A stretch of 64,000 nucleotides of DNA, taken from the NCBI RefSeq assembly GCF_009720825.1, contig NZ_WNKY01000028.1, positions 1 through 64,000 on the forward strand, in the 5' to 3' direction. A program made the translations under genes and the position numbers. This DNA is from Duganella radicis. GTDB taxonomy: Bacteria > Pseudomonadota > Gammaproteobacteria > Burkholderiales > Burkholderiaceae_D. Positions 54,604 to 62,744 of this stretch are shown piece after piece (positions within the stretch are counted from its first letter, which is position 1; every line of letters begins with the position of its first letter). The notes beneath the pieces were generated by a model. The model was not told where the DNA came from and did no database searches. It worked only from the letters and a program-made list of their open reading frames with translations.

Positions 54604-56288
54604 CAAGCCGCCTTTCCTTGCTGGGCGAAGGTGATTACAAAGCGCCCGCTCAAGGCAGGGCTGCCGTTGGCGCTGTCCGTGTTATCAAAACGGTATTCAT
54701 AGTCCAGCCGCGCTTCGTTATTCAAACACAATTCCCGCGCCAGATACAGTCCCAGCCCGGTGCCCTTGCTGGAGGTGGTGTAAAACGGTTCGAACAAGTG
54801 CGCCCGCACCTCGGGTGAAATGCCGGGGCCATCGTCCTGCACGTGCAGTTCCAGCCGCTGCGCCTTGTCGCGCACCACGTCCAGCCGGATCGAACCGGGA
54901 CCGCCGCTGGCGTAGCGCACGGCGTTGTTCAGCAGGTTGAGCACCACTTCGCGCAGGTGCAGCGCGTCGAAGCGCACCTCGCTGCCCGGCGCCACCGCCA
55001 GCCCGAGGATCTCCGGCGCCAGGCTGTGCGTCTCGATGAACTCCGCCCGCAGCTCGGCCAGGAAGCCGTCCAGCGCCAGCGGCTCGCTGTGCGACTGCGC
55101 CTTGCGCGACAGTTGCAGGATGTCCTCCACCATGCGGTTCACGCGGGTGACGTTGTCGCCGACGATTTTCAACAGGCGCTGGTGCACCGGGTCGCTCAGG
55201 TCCTCGCCCAGCAGCGAGGTGGCGTGGCCGATTGCCGACAAGGGATTGCGCACCTCGTGCGCGATGCTGGCGGTCAGGCGGCCCATCGACGCCAGCTTGA
55301 GTTGCTGCGCCTGATTTTCGATCCCGGTCACGTCCTGCAGGAAGATCACGCTGCGCCGGGCGCCCGGTCCCTGCGTGTCGGCGGCGGCAAAGCGTACTTT
55401 CAGGTGCGCCGCCAGATCGCGGCGCGCGCTCCAGGCGGCGGTCATGCCTTCCAGCGCGGCATCGTTGAAGGGCTTGATGGTGATGAAGGCGGTCGCGCGC
55501 GCGGCGTCCCCGCACCATTCATGGTAGGCCTGCGCCAAGGGCGCCAGCGCCGCCGCCGCCGACAGCTTGAAGCGGATCTCCGGTCCGACCAGGCCCAGCA
55601 TCTGCTGCGCCGCCGGATTGCCGGCGTAGACCTGCCCTTCCGGATCGACCACCAGAATACCGTCGCCGGTATTCGCCATCACCAGCCGGTTGACCGCCTG
55701 CTGCACGCTGATCTCGACGCCGCGCTGGATGGCCAGTTCCTCCTGCCCGATCAACTTGGCGGCCATGCGGTTCACCACCAGCACGGCGGCCAGGAAGGCG
55801 GCGCCGTACAAGCCGGCCTGCATCACATCGCGGTCGCTCTCGGTGAGGAAGATTTGCCAGGTGGTGTCGCCCAGCAGGAACAGCGTCACCAGCGAGGCGC
55901 AGAACAGCGACACCAGCAGCGGCGCCAGAATCGCCAGCCCGGCCAGCGGGAACAGGTACAGAATCGCCAGCCCGCTGCGCATGCCGCCGCCGGCCAGATA
56001 GAGCAGGGAGATGATGGCCAGGTCGCAGGCGATCTGCGACAGCAGTTGCAGCACGAAACGGCGCTGCACGTACACCGCCGACAGCGCGAAACCGATCGCC
56101 AGCCCCAGATAGACCAGGCAGATTTGCAGGTAGAGATACTGGCCGGAGGCGCGCAAGCCGCGGTTGTCGATGCTCAGGTAGACCAGCAGTACCAGCGCGA
56201 TCACCACGCGGGTGCCGTTCAGCGTTTGCAGCGAACGCCAGAAGGTGGCGCGCGATTCAGCCGACAAAGCTTGCAGGCGCGCGATCAC
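54603..56288 (-). CDS. pilS: PilS sensor histidine kinase
   Basis: Sensor partner of PilR. The 561-residue protein has about six N-terminal membrane segments (residues 20-175), a PAS-like region near 195-300, HisKA with ASIAHEVRNPLSAIGHATSLL (phospho-His) and HATPase with NNAVRYAS, DDGPGIS and KGTGLGLYLARELC. The start is GTG 56288; no ATG is near. It is 12 bp after the PP0621-like gene and overlaps pilR by one base. Confidence 0.92.
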
Positions 56289-56300
56289 GGTCGCCGGGGG

Positions 56301-56606
56301 TTATGCGGACGGCAGGGCGGCGTGGGCCGCGCTGCAATAGTCACGGCCGTTGGCCTGCACCGTTTCCGAGGCGGGATAGAAGACGCCGCAGTGGGCGCAT
56401 TGCAGCATCACCTCGGCGTCGTTGGCCGCCTGCGCGGCGGCGCGCGCCTTGTAAGTCTGCCCCGGCTGCGGGGCGGGCTGCGGCTGCTGCGCTTGCGGCG
56501 GCTGACGGAACTGCTGCTGATGGCGCTTCTGCGCCGCGCGGATCTTGGAACGGACCGCGAAGATCACCAGGAACACCAACGCCAGCCAGAAAATAATACG
56601 GCTCAT
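56301..56606 (-). CDS. PP0621-family small membrane-anchored protein
   Basis: A 101-residue protein with one N-terminal membrane segment (IIFWLALVFLVIFAV), a Gln/Pro/Ala-rich linker and a C-terminal zinc-finger-like pair (LQCAHCGVFYPASE ... DYCSAAH). ATG 56606 is chosen because it overlaps the ccsA-like stop by 4 bp; a TTG two codons upstream is possible. The family is of unknown function and often lies next to pilS in betaproteobacteria. Confidence 0.85.
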   Translation of the reverse strand: MSRIIFWLALVFLVIFAVRSKIRAAQKRHQQQFRQPPQAQQPQPAPQPGQTYKARAAAQAANDAEVMLQCAHCGVFYPASETVQANGRDYCSAAHAALPSA

Positions 56607-57406
56607 GCCCAACCCTTATGCAAAACCACTTCAAACACAAAACGGCTGCCGACATAGGCCAGCAGCAAAGTCGCAAACCCGGCCAGCGTGAAGCTCAGCG
56701 CGGTCTTGCCGCGCCAGCCGCGCAAGCGGCGGCCGGCCAGCAGCGCGGCGAACAGCACCCACGACAGCAGCGTAAACACCGACTTGTGATCCCATTTCAG
56801 CGCCTGTCCGAACAGCTGTTCCGAGAACACGATACCCGACAACACGGTCAGGCTCAGTAACGCAAAGCCGAAGCCTATCATGCGGAACAACAGCTTTTCC
56901 ATGGTCAGCAGCGCCGGCAGCTGGTCCAGCGCGCCGGACAGGAAGGACTTTTTGTCGCTGCGCGCGTGCAGGCGCGACTCCTGCAAGGCCATCAGCACGG
57001 CGTGGAAGGCGGCGATGGTGAGGGTGGAATAGGCCATGGTGGCGATGGCGATATGCCAGCCAAACAGCGGCGACTTGCCTTCCATCGGCACCAGGTTGCC
57101 GGGGAAGATCAGCTGCAAGGCCGCCGCCACGGCGGCGCTGGGCATGACCAGGCGGCGCAGGCCGTCGAGGCTGAAATTCCGGTTCTCTATCCAGTAAGCC
57201 GCCACCGACACCCACAGCGCCGACGACAGCATGGCGGCAAAGCCGAAGCGCAGCTCACCGCCGCCGGCGATTTCCGACCACAGGCCGGCGCCGTGCAGCA
57301 GCCAGGCCGCCAGCGTGACGGCCGAAATCAGGCCGCCGCGGCGCGATGGCAAGGCGGCGCACAAGATGTACAGCGCGATGGCTGCGATAAAAGAAGAGAT
57401 CTGCAT
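56603..57406 (-). CDS. YpjD/CcsA-like inner-membrane protein
   Basis: A 267-residue cytochrome c assembly-type membrane protein with about eight hydrophobic segments. WHIAIATMAYSTLTIAAF and the loop with WDHKSVFTLLSW, holding conserved His and Trp, match the CcsA/YpjD family. E. coli ypjD is adjacent to ffh. Here ffh is about 2.8 kb away with an ABC transporter between. It overlaps the PP0621-like gene by 4 bp. Confidence 0.88.
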   Translation of the reverse strand: MQISSFIAAIALYILCAALPSRRGGLISAVTLAAWLLHGAGLWSEIAGGGELRFGFAAMLSSALWVSVAAYWIENRNFSLDGLRRLVMPSAAVAAALQLIFPGNLVPMEGKSPLFGWHIAIATMAYSTLTIAAFHAVLMALQESRLHARSDKKSFLSGALDQLPALLTMEKLLFRMIGFGFALLSLTVLSGIVFSEQLFGQALKWDHKSVFTLLSWVLFAALLAGRRLRGWRGKTALSFTLAGFATLLLAYVGSRFVFEVVLHKGWA

Positions 57407-57427
57407 CCCGGCAGTTTACACCATCGC

Positions 57428-58219
57428 TCAATCCACGGCTGCCATGCGCAGTTCGTCGCGATGGTGGCGCTGCTGCTCCTCCATCACCAGCTGGCCCAGT
57501 TCGCGCTTGAGGGCATTGAAGCCGGCATCGGCCGGGTCGCGCAGGCGCGGCAGGTCGATCAGCATATCGCGCTTGACGGTGCCGGGGCGGTAGGTCATCA
57601 CCACGACGCGGTCGGCCAGGTAGATCGCCTCCTCGATCGAGTGGGTGACGAAGATGATGGTCTTCTTCAGCTCGGACCAGATGCGCAGCAGCTCGTCCTG
57701 CAGATTGCGCCGGGTCAGCGCATCGAGCGCACCGAACGGCTCGTCCATCAGCATGATGGGCGAGTCCAGCGCCAGCACGCGGGCGATCGCCACCCGCTGG
57801 CGCATGCCGCCCGACAGGTCTTTCGGATAGCGGTTGCGGAAGTCCTGCAAGGACAGCATGGTGAGCAGCTGGTCCACCGTGGCCTTGATCCGCGCCTTGG
57901 GCTGGCCCTTGATCTCCAGCCCGAAGGCGATATTGTCGGCCACCGTCATCCACGGGAACAGCGCGTACTCCTGGAATACCATGCCGCGCTCCGGGCCGGG
58001 CGCGGTCACCGCCTGCCCCTCCACCGTGATGCGGCCGGACGACGGCGGCGCAAAGCCGGCCACCGCGTTCAGCAGGGTCGACTTGCCGCAGCCGGAAGGG
58101 CCGAGCAGGCAGACGAACTGGCCCTGCGGGATCTCGAGGTTGATGTCCTTGAGCGCCACCACTTCCCGTTCGGCGGTCTGGAACACCTTGTTTACTTGCG
58201 AGACTAATATATGGGTCAT
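57428..58219 (-). CDS. taurine/nitrate-type ABC transporter ATPase
   Basis: A 263-residue ATPase of the SsuB/TauB/NrtD family. Walker A is LGPSGCGKST, the Q-loop lies in MVFQEYALFPW, the signature is LSGGMRQRVAIARVLAL and Walker B is IMLMDEPFGALD; the H-loop is VTHSIEEA. It shares a 1-bp overlap with the permease gene. The whole operon (binding protein, permease, ATPase) is complete. Confidence 0.92.
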   Translation of the reverse strand: MTHILVSQVNKVFQTAEREVVALKDINLEIPQGQFVCLLGPSGCGKSTLLNAVAGFAPPSSGRITVEGQAVTAPGPERGMVFQEYALFPWMTVADNIAFGLEIKGQPKARIKATVDQLLTMLSLQDFRNRYPKDLSGGMRQRVAIARVLALDSPIMLMDEPFGALDALTRRNLQDELLRIWSELKKTIIFVTHSIEEAIYLADRVVVMTYRPGTVKRDMLIDLPRLRDPADAGFNALKRELGQLVMEEQQRHHRDELRMAAVD

Positions 58220-59052
58220 CAGTTCTCCAGTCCGCGGTGCCAGCGCAGCAGGTAGTTATTCAGCTTGTTCATGCCGACGTCGATGGCCAGGCCGATCAGG
58301 CCGATGGTGATCATGCCGGCGATGATTTTGTCGGACCAGAAGTACTCGCGCGCCTCCAGGATGCGGAAGCCGAGGCCATTGTTCACCGCCACCATCTCGG
58401 CCACGATCACCACGATGAAGGCGGTGCCGATGCCGATGCGCACGCCGGACAGGATATACGGCACCGCCGCCGGCAAGATCACCCGCGTGAACATGGTGAA
58501 GCCGGAGGCGCCGAGGTTGCGGGCGGCGCGGATATAGATGCCGTCCACCTGGCGCACGCCGGCGATGGTATTCATCAGCACCGGGAAGAAGGCGCCCAGC
58601 GCGATCAGGAACACGGCCGGCGGATTGCCCAGGCCGAACCACAGCATCGACAGCGGGATATAGGCGATCGGCGGAATCGGCCGCACCATCTGCACCAGCA
58701 CATTGAACCAGTCGTAGACCCGGTTGCTCATGCCCATGGCCAGCCCGAGCGGCAGGGCCAGCCCGCCGCCGATCAGGAAACCGACCACCACCCGGTACAG
58801 GCTGCTGAGCGAATCGGTGATCAGCTCGCCCGAGACGGCCCAGCTCAGCCAGCTGCCGCCGGCCGCCTCGTAGGGTTGCAGCGGCAGCAGGTAGGCGATC
58901 CACTTCTCCGCCACCGCCAGCGGCGATGGCAGCACTTGCGGATTGACCCAGCCCAGCGTGGCCACGGTCTGCCACAGCGCCACCACCATGGCCGGCAGCA
59001 CCAGCCCGACGCCGATCTGCCGCAAGGAAGACGCGCGCGAGGTGACGGCCAT
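58219..59052 (-). CDS. taurine/nitrate-type ABC transporter permease
   Basis: A 277-residue BPD_transp_1 permease with about six membrane segments and the EAA-type loop AARNLGASGFTMFTRVILPAAVPYIL. It overlaps both neighbours by one base, so the three-gene operon is translationally coupled. It probably forms a homodimer. Confidence 0.92.
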   Translation of the reverse strand: MAVTSRASSLRQIGVGLVLPAMVVALWQTVATLGWVNPQVLPSPLAVAEKWIAYLLPLQPYEAAGGSWLSWAVSGELITDSLSSLYRVVVGFLIGGGLALPLGLAMGMSNRVYDWFNVLVQMVRPIPPIAYIPLSMLWFGLGNPPAVFLIALGAFFPVLMNTIAGVRQVDGIYIRAARNLGASGFTMFTRVILPAAVPYILSGVRIGIGTAFIVVIVAEMVAVNNGLGFRILEAREYFWSDKIIAGMITIGLIGLAIDVGMNKLNNYLLRWHRGLEN

Positions 59053-60026
59053 TATTTCACGCCCAGCGATTTCTTGGCCGCGTCCAGCAGGTCGGTCTTG
59101 ACCCAGTCCTTGGCCACCGGCGGCTTGCTCATGCGGCCGACGCCGGTCTTGACCATGACGTCGGTGGTGATCTGGATGTGTTCGGGCGTGATGTCGTAGC
59201 TGTACGGCGAATTGCCGATGGCGTCATCGAAATCGTCCTTGGTGATCTGGCCTTTGAACACCACTTCGCGCACATACTTCTCGGCGATGGCCTTGTTGTC
59301 GATGAAGGTCTTGGTGGCCTGCACGAAGCAGCTCATGAACTTCTCGGCCAGCGGGCGCTTCTCTTTATAGAACTTCTCGGTCATCACCATGGTGCGCACC
59401 GGCTCGCCGATCGGCGTGTCGTAGGGCTTGAGGATCTCGGTGCCGAAGCCCTTGTTGATGGCTTGCGAGGACTGCGGCTCGGACTGCATCATGGCGTCGA
59501 TCTGCTTGCCGAGCAGGGCCTGATTGAGGTCGGCGTAGGCCAGGAACACCAGTTGCACATCCTTGCCCGGCTGGTCGGAGACGGTCAGGCCGTTTTGCTG
59601 GAGCTCGGCCAGCAGCAGCACCTCCTGGATGCCGCCGCGCGTGACGCCGACTTTCTTGCCTTTCAGGTCCTTGACGGTTTTCAGCTTCAGGTCGGCGCGG
59701 CTGACCAGCTGGGCGCCGCCCTTGGCGAAGCCGGCCACCACGTAGATCGGCGCGCCGCCGGCGCGGCCCGAGATGGCGGCCTCGGAGGCGGTGGTGCCGA
59801 CGTCGAGCTCGCCGGCGATAATCGCCTGCATCACGTCCAGCCCCTTGGCGAACACCCGCTCCTCGACCTTGATGCCGCACTTGGGGGCGATCTCCTTGAT
59901 ATAGGAGACGGCGCCGTAGTGGGCGAATTTCAGGTTGCCCAGCCGGACCACCTCCTGCGCCTGGGCGTGGCTGGCGCCCAGCATGGTGGTCATGACTACG
60001 GCGGTGCATATCGCTTTCAGTTTCAT
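59052..60026 (-). CDS. ABC transporter periplasmic substrate-binding protein
   Basis: A 324-residue NMT1/THI5-like or SsuA/TauA-type binding protein with signal peptide MKLKAICTAVVMTTMLGASHAQA. The mature protein shows two-lobe features: LDVMQAIIAGELDVGTTASEAA and LKGKKVGVTRGGIQEVLL. ATG 60026 has GGAGG 7 bp upstream. An in-frame start at 60149 is rejected. The ligand (sulfonate, nitrate or pyrimidine precursor) is not determined. Confidence 0.9.
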   Translation of the reverse strand: MKLKAICTAVVMTTMLGASHAQAQEVVRLGNLKFAHYGAVSYIKEIAPKCGIKVEERVFAKGLDVMQAIIAGELDVGTTASEAAISGRAGGAPIYVVAGFAKGGAQLVSRADLKLKTVKDLKGKKVGVTRGGIQEVLLLAELQQNGLTVSDQPGKDVQLVFLAYADLNQALLGKQIDAMMQSEPQSSQAINKGFGTEILKPYDTPIGEPVRTMVMTEKFYKEKRPLAEKFMSCFVQATKTFIDNKAIAEKYVREVVFKGQITKDDFDDAIGNSPYSYDITPEHIQITTDVMVKTGVGRMSKPPVAKDWVKTDLLDAAKKSLGVK

Positions 60027-60169
60027 CCGTCCCTCCTGTGTAGTGTTTAGGAAATAATACCAAGCTCGCAAGGTCTTGCCTATCGGAGCATTCCGAGCGG
60101 CATGCGGTAAAATGGCGGACTTGGTCCGGCCCCCGCGCCGGACGCCCATCTGCCAACAGGTTCAACAAC

Positions 60170-61537
60170 ATGCTAGACAATCTGACTCAACGCCTCGCCA
60201 AGGTCGTCAAGACCATGCGCGGCGAGGCCCGCCTGACCGAAGCCAACACCGCCGAGATGCTGCGCGAGGTGCGCATGGCGCTGCTGGAGGCCGACGTCGC
60301 CCTGCCGGCCGTGCGCGAATTCATCGCCCGCGTCAAAGAGAAAGCCCTGGGCGAGGAAGTGATTTCCTCGCTGTCGCCGGGTCAGGCGCTGGTCGGCGTG
60401 GTGCAGCGCGAGCTGGCCACCCTGATGGGCGCCGACCTGGGCGCGGAGGCGACACAGCTGAGCTTTGCCCAGCAGCCGCCCGCCATCATCCTGATGGCCG
60501 GCCTGCAGGGTGTGGGCAAGACCACCACCGTCGGCAAGCTGGCCAAGTATTTAAAGGAAGAAAAGAAAAAGAAAGTGCTGACGGTGTCGGCCGACGTGTA
60601 TCGTCCGGCCGCGATCGCCCAGCTGCAATCGGTGACCGCCCAGGTCGGCGCCGATTTCTTCCCGTCCACCGCGCAGGACAAACCGGTCGATATCGCGCTG
60701 GCGGCGCTGGACTGGGCCAAAAAGCACTACCACGACGTGCTGATCATCGACACCGCCGGCCGCCTCGGCATCGACGAGGCCATGATGACCGAGATCGCCG
60801 CCGTGCACGGCGCGGTCAGGCCGGTCGAGACCCTGTTCGTGGTCGACGCCATGCTGGGCCAGGACGCCATCAACACCGCCAAGGCCTTCAACGACGCCCT
60901 GCCGCTGACCGGCATCGTGCTGACCAAGCTGGACGGCGACTCGCGCGGCGGCGCGGCGCTGTCGGTGCGCCACATTACCGGCAAGCCGATCAAGTTTGCC
61001 GGCGTCTCGGAAAAGCTGGACGGCCTGGAGGCCTTCGACCCGGCCCGCATGGCCAATCGCGTGCTGGGCATGGGCGACATCCTGGCGCTGGTGGAAGAGG
61101 CGCGCAAAGGCGTCGACGCCAAGGCGGCCGCCGAGCTGGCGGCCAAGGTCAAGTCGGGCGGCAAGTTCGACATGAACGATTTCAAGGCGCAGCTGGGCCA
61201 GATGAAGAAAATGGGCGGCATGGCCGGCCTGGTCGACAAGCTGCCGGCGCAGTTCCAGCAGGCCGCCGGCAACGCCAACATGGACCAGGCCGACAAGCAG
61301 GTGCGGCGCATGGTCGGCATCATCGACTCCATGACCGCGGCCGAACGCGCCAAGCCGGAGCTGATCAAGGCCACCCGCAAGCGCCGCATCGCGGCCGGCG
61401 CCGGCGTCCAGGTGCAGGAGGTGAACCGCATGCTGAACCAGTTCGAGCAGATGCAAACCATGATGAAAAAGCTCTCGGGCGGCGGCATGATGAAGATGAT
61501 GCGCGCCATGAAGGGCATGATGCCGGGCTTGCGCTAA
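60170..61537 (+). CDS. ffh: signal recognition particle protein Ffh
   Basis: The SRP54 GTPase that directs co-translational targeting to the membrane with 4.5S RNA. The 455-residue protein has an N domain, a G domain with GLQGVGKTTT (near 108-117), DTAGRLGID and TKLDGDSRGGAALS, and a Met-rich M domain that binds signal peptides (QMKKMGGMAG, the GVQVQEVNRML helix and the MMKMMRAMKGMM tail). ATG 60170 has an AACAGG site upstream. No 4.5S RNA gene is evident next to it. Confidence 0.97.
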   Translation: MLDNLTQRLAKVVKTMRGEARLTEANTAEMLREVRMALLEADVALPAVREFIARVKEKALGEEVISSLSPGQALVGVVQRELATLMGADLGAEATQLSFAQQPPAIILMAGLQGVGKTTTVGKLAKYLKEEKKKKVLTVSADVYRPAAIAQLQSVTAQVGADFFPSTAQDKPVDIALAALDWAKKHYHDVLIIDTAGRLGIDEAMMTEIAAVHGAVRPVETLFVVDAMLGQDAINTAKAFNDALPLTGIVLTKLDGDSRGGAALSVRHITGKPIKFAGVSEKLDGLEAFDPARMANRVLGMGDILALVEEARKGVDAKAAAELAAKVKSGGKFDMNDFKAQLGQMKKMGGMAGLVDKLPAQFQQAAGNANMDQADKQVRRMVGIIDSMTAAERAKPELIKATRKRRIAAGAGVQVQEVNRMLNQFEQMQTMMKKLSGGGMMKMMRAMKGMMPGLR

Positions 61538-61572
61538 GCGGGCGAAAGCCGCCGCCGCCGAGGGAAAAACCG

Positions 61573-61602
61573 CGTAATCCGGGGCGATGCCCCGTGTTTA
61601 CG
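61573..61602 (+). terminator. possible ffh terminator hairpin
   Basis: CGTAA..TTACG with inner CGGGGC-GAT-GCCCCG, then TGGTGTTT. The U-run is weak. Confidence 0.4.
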
Positions 61603-61717
61603 TGGTGTTTCCGGGAAAAAACGCAAAAAACAGTTGCGCACAGGTTAAATCCCCACCAATATTAACCGGTGCGATCAATTGCGCAATTTTCCATGTGTTC
61701 GTTAAGGAGGCTCGAAT

Positions 61718-62089
61718 ATGGCAACAGCCAAAAAAGCAGCACCAGCTAAGAAACCGGCGGCTAAGCCAGCCGCGAAGAAAGCAGCAGCACCCGTCAAAGC
61801 AGCAGCCAAACCAGCCGCGAAGAAAGCCCCGGCGGCCCGCAAGCCCAACGCCGCCTTCATGAAAGCGATGACGCCATCGGCCTCGCTGGCCGCCATCGTC
61901 GGCGCCGCCGCCCTGCCGCGCACCGAAGTGACCAAGAAAGTCTGGGACTACATCAAGAAGCACGACCTGCAAGACCCGACCAACCGTCGCAACATCAATG
62001 CCGACGACAAACTGAAGGCGGTCTTCGGCGGCAAAGCCCAAGTCTCCATGTTCGAAATGACCAAGCTGATTTCGGACCACCTGAAATAA
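61718..62089 (+). CDS. SWIB/MDM2-domain protein with H1-like basic tail
   Basis: A 123-residue protein. Residues 1-46 are a KPAAKKAA-type lysine/alanine tail like that of the histone H1-like protein at 41634. Residues 47-123 are a SWIB domain: FMKAMTPSASLAAIVGAAALPRTEVTKKVWDYIKKHDLQDP, then NINADDKLKAVFGG and MFEMTKLISDHLK. ATG 61718 has AAGGAGG 8 bp upstream. SWIB domains are best known from eukaryotic chromatin remodellers and chlamydiae. A DNA- or nucleoid-related role is inferred. Confidence 0.92.
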   Translation: MATAKKAAPAKKPAAKPAAKKAAAPVKAAAKPAAKKAPAARKPNAAFMKAMTPSASLAAIVGAAALPRTEVTKKVWDYIKKHDLQDPTNRRNINADDKLKAVFGGKAQVSMFEMTKLISDHLK

Positions 62090-62102
62090 TCAGAATCAGG
62101 AC

Positions 62103-62134
62103 GAAAAAAAAACCGGGGCCTCCCCGGTTTTTTT
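62103..62134. terminator. bidirectional terminator
   Basis: Stem AACCGGGG / CCCCGGTT (62111-62128) with an A-run on the left and a T-run on the right. It ends the SWIB gene and the convergent transglycosylase gene. Confidence 0.9.
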
Positions 62135-62744
62135 ATTTCCAGTTGTTCCACGCCGCCAGCACGGCGTTCGGATATTCCGGCTTGCCGCGGCTGCCGTTGT
62201 AGCGGCCCAGCGCGAGGTACAGATTGCCGGCCTCCATGTCCAGGTACATGCGCAGGATCGAGCAGCCGTAGCGCAGATTGGTCTGCATGTCGAACAGGGC
62301 GCGCCGGTTGCGGTCGCCGATCACATTGGTCCAGAACGGCATCACCTGCATGTAACCGCGCGCGCCGACGATCGACACCGCGTACTTGCGGTACGCCGAT
62401 TCCACCTGGATCAGCCCCAGCACCATGCCCGGATCGAGCCCGGCGCGGCGCGCCTCGTACCACACGGTGGCCAGGAATTCGTTGCGGGTCTGGTCGTCCG
62501 GCAGCTTGCGCCTGAGGCGGTAGGACATGGTCTCCAGCCAGTTGCGGTAGCGCGCCTGCTCGGAGGGATCGCGGAAGCGCGGCGTCGGCGGCGTGGCGTC
62601 CTTGATGGCGTTGGACAGCGCCAGCCGCACCGAATCGGCCAGCGCCTCCTCCTGCTGGTTGCCGGCCGGCGCCGGCGCCGGCGCGGCCGCCACGGCCAGC
62701 GCCAGCAGCAGCGCCGCCCACGCCGGCCGCCGCGGCGCCATCAT
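62133..62744 (-). CDS. lytic transglycosylase (SLT family)
   Basis: A 203-residue secreted protein. The Ala/Leu-rich signal peptide (AWAALLLALAVAAAPAPAPA) is followed by the SLT domain: GLIQVESAYRKYAVS with catalytic Glu115, GARGYMQVMPFW and YGCSILRMYLD. It cleaves peptidoglycan glycan strands to anhydromuropeptides. ATG 62744 overlaps the proS stop by one base; a second ATG at 62741 is possible. Frames extending further upstream lie in proS. Confidence 0.92.
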   Translation of the reverse strand: MMAPRRPAWAALLLALAVAAAPAPAPAGNQQEEALADSVRLALSNAIKDATPPTPRFRDPSEQARYRNWLETMSYRLRRKLPDDQTRNEFLATVWYEARRAGLDPGMVLGLIQVESAYRKYAVSIVGARGYMQVMPFWTNVIGDRNRRALFDMQTNLRYGCSILRMYLDMEAGNLYLALGRYNGSRGKPEYPNAVLAAWNNWK

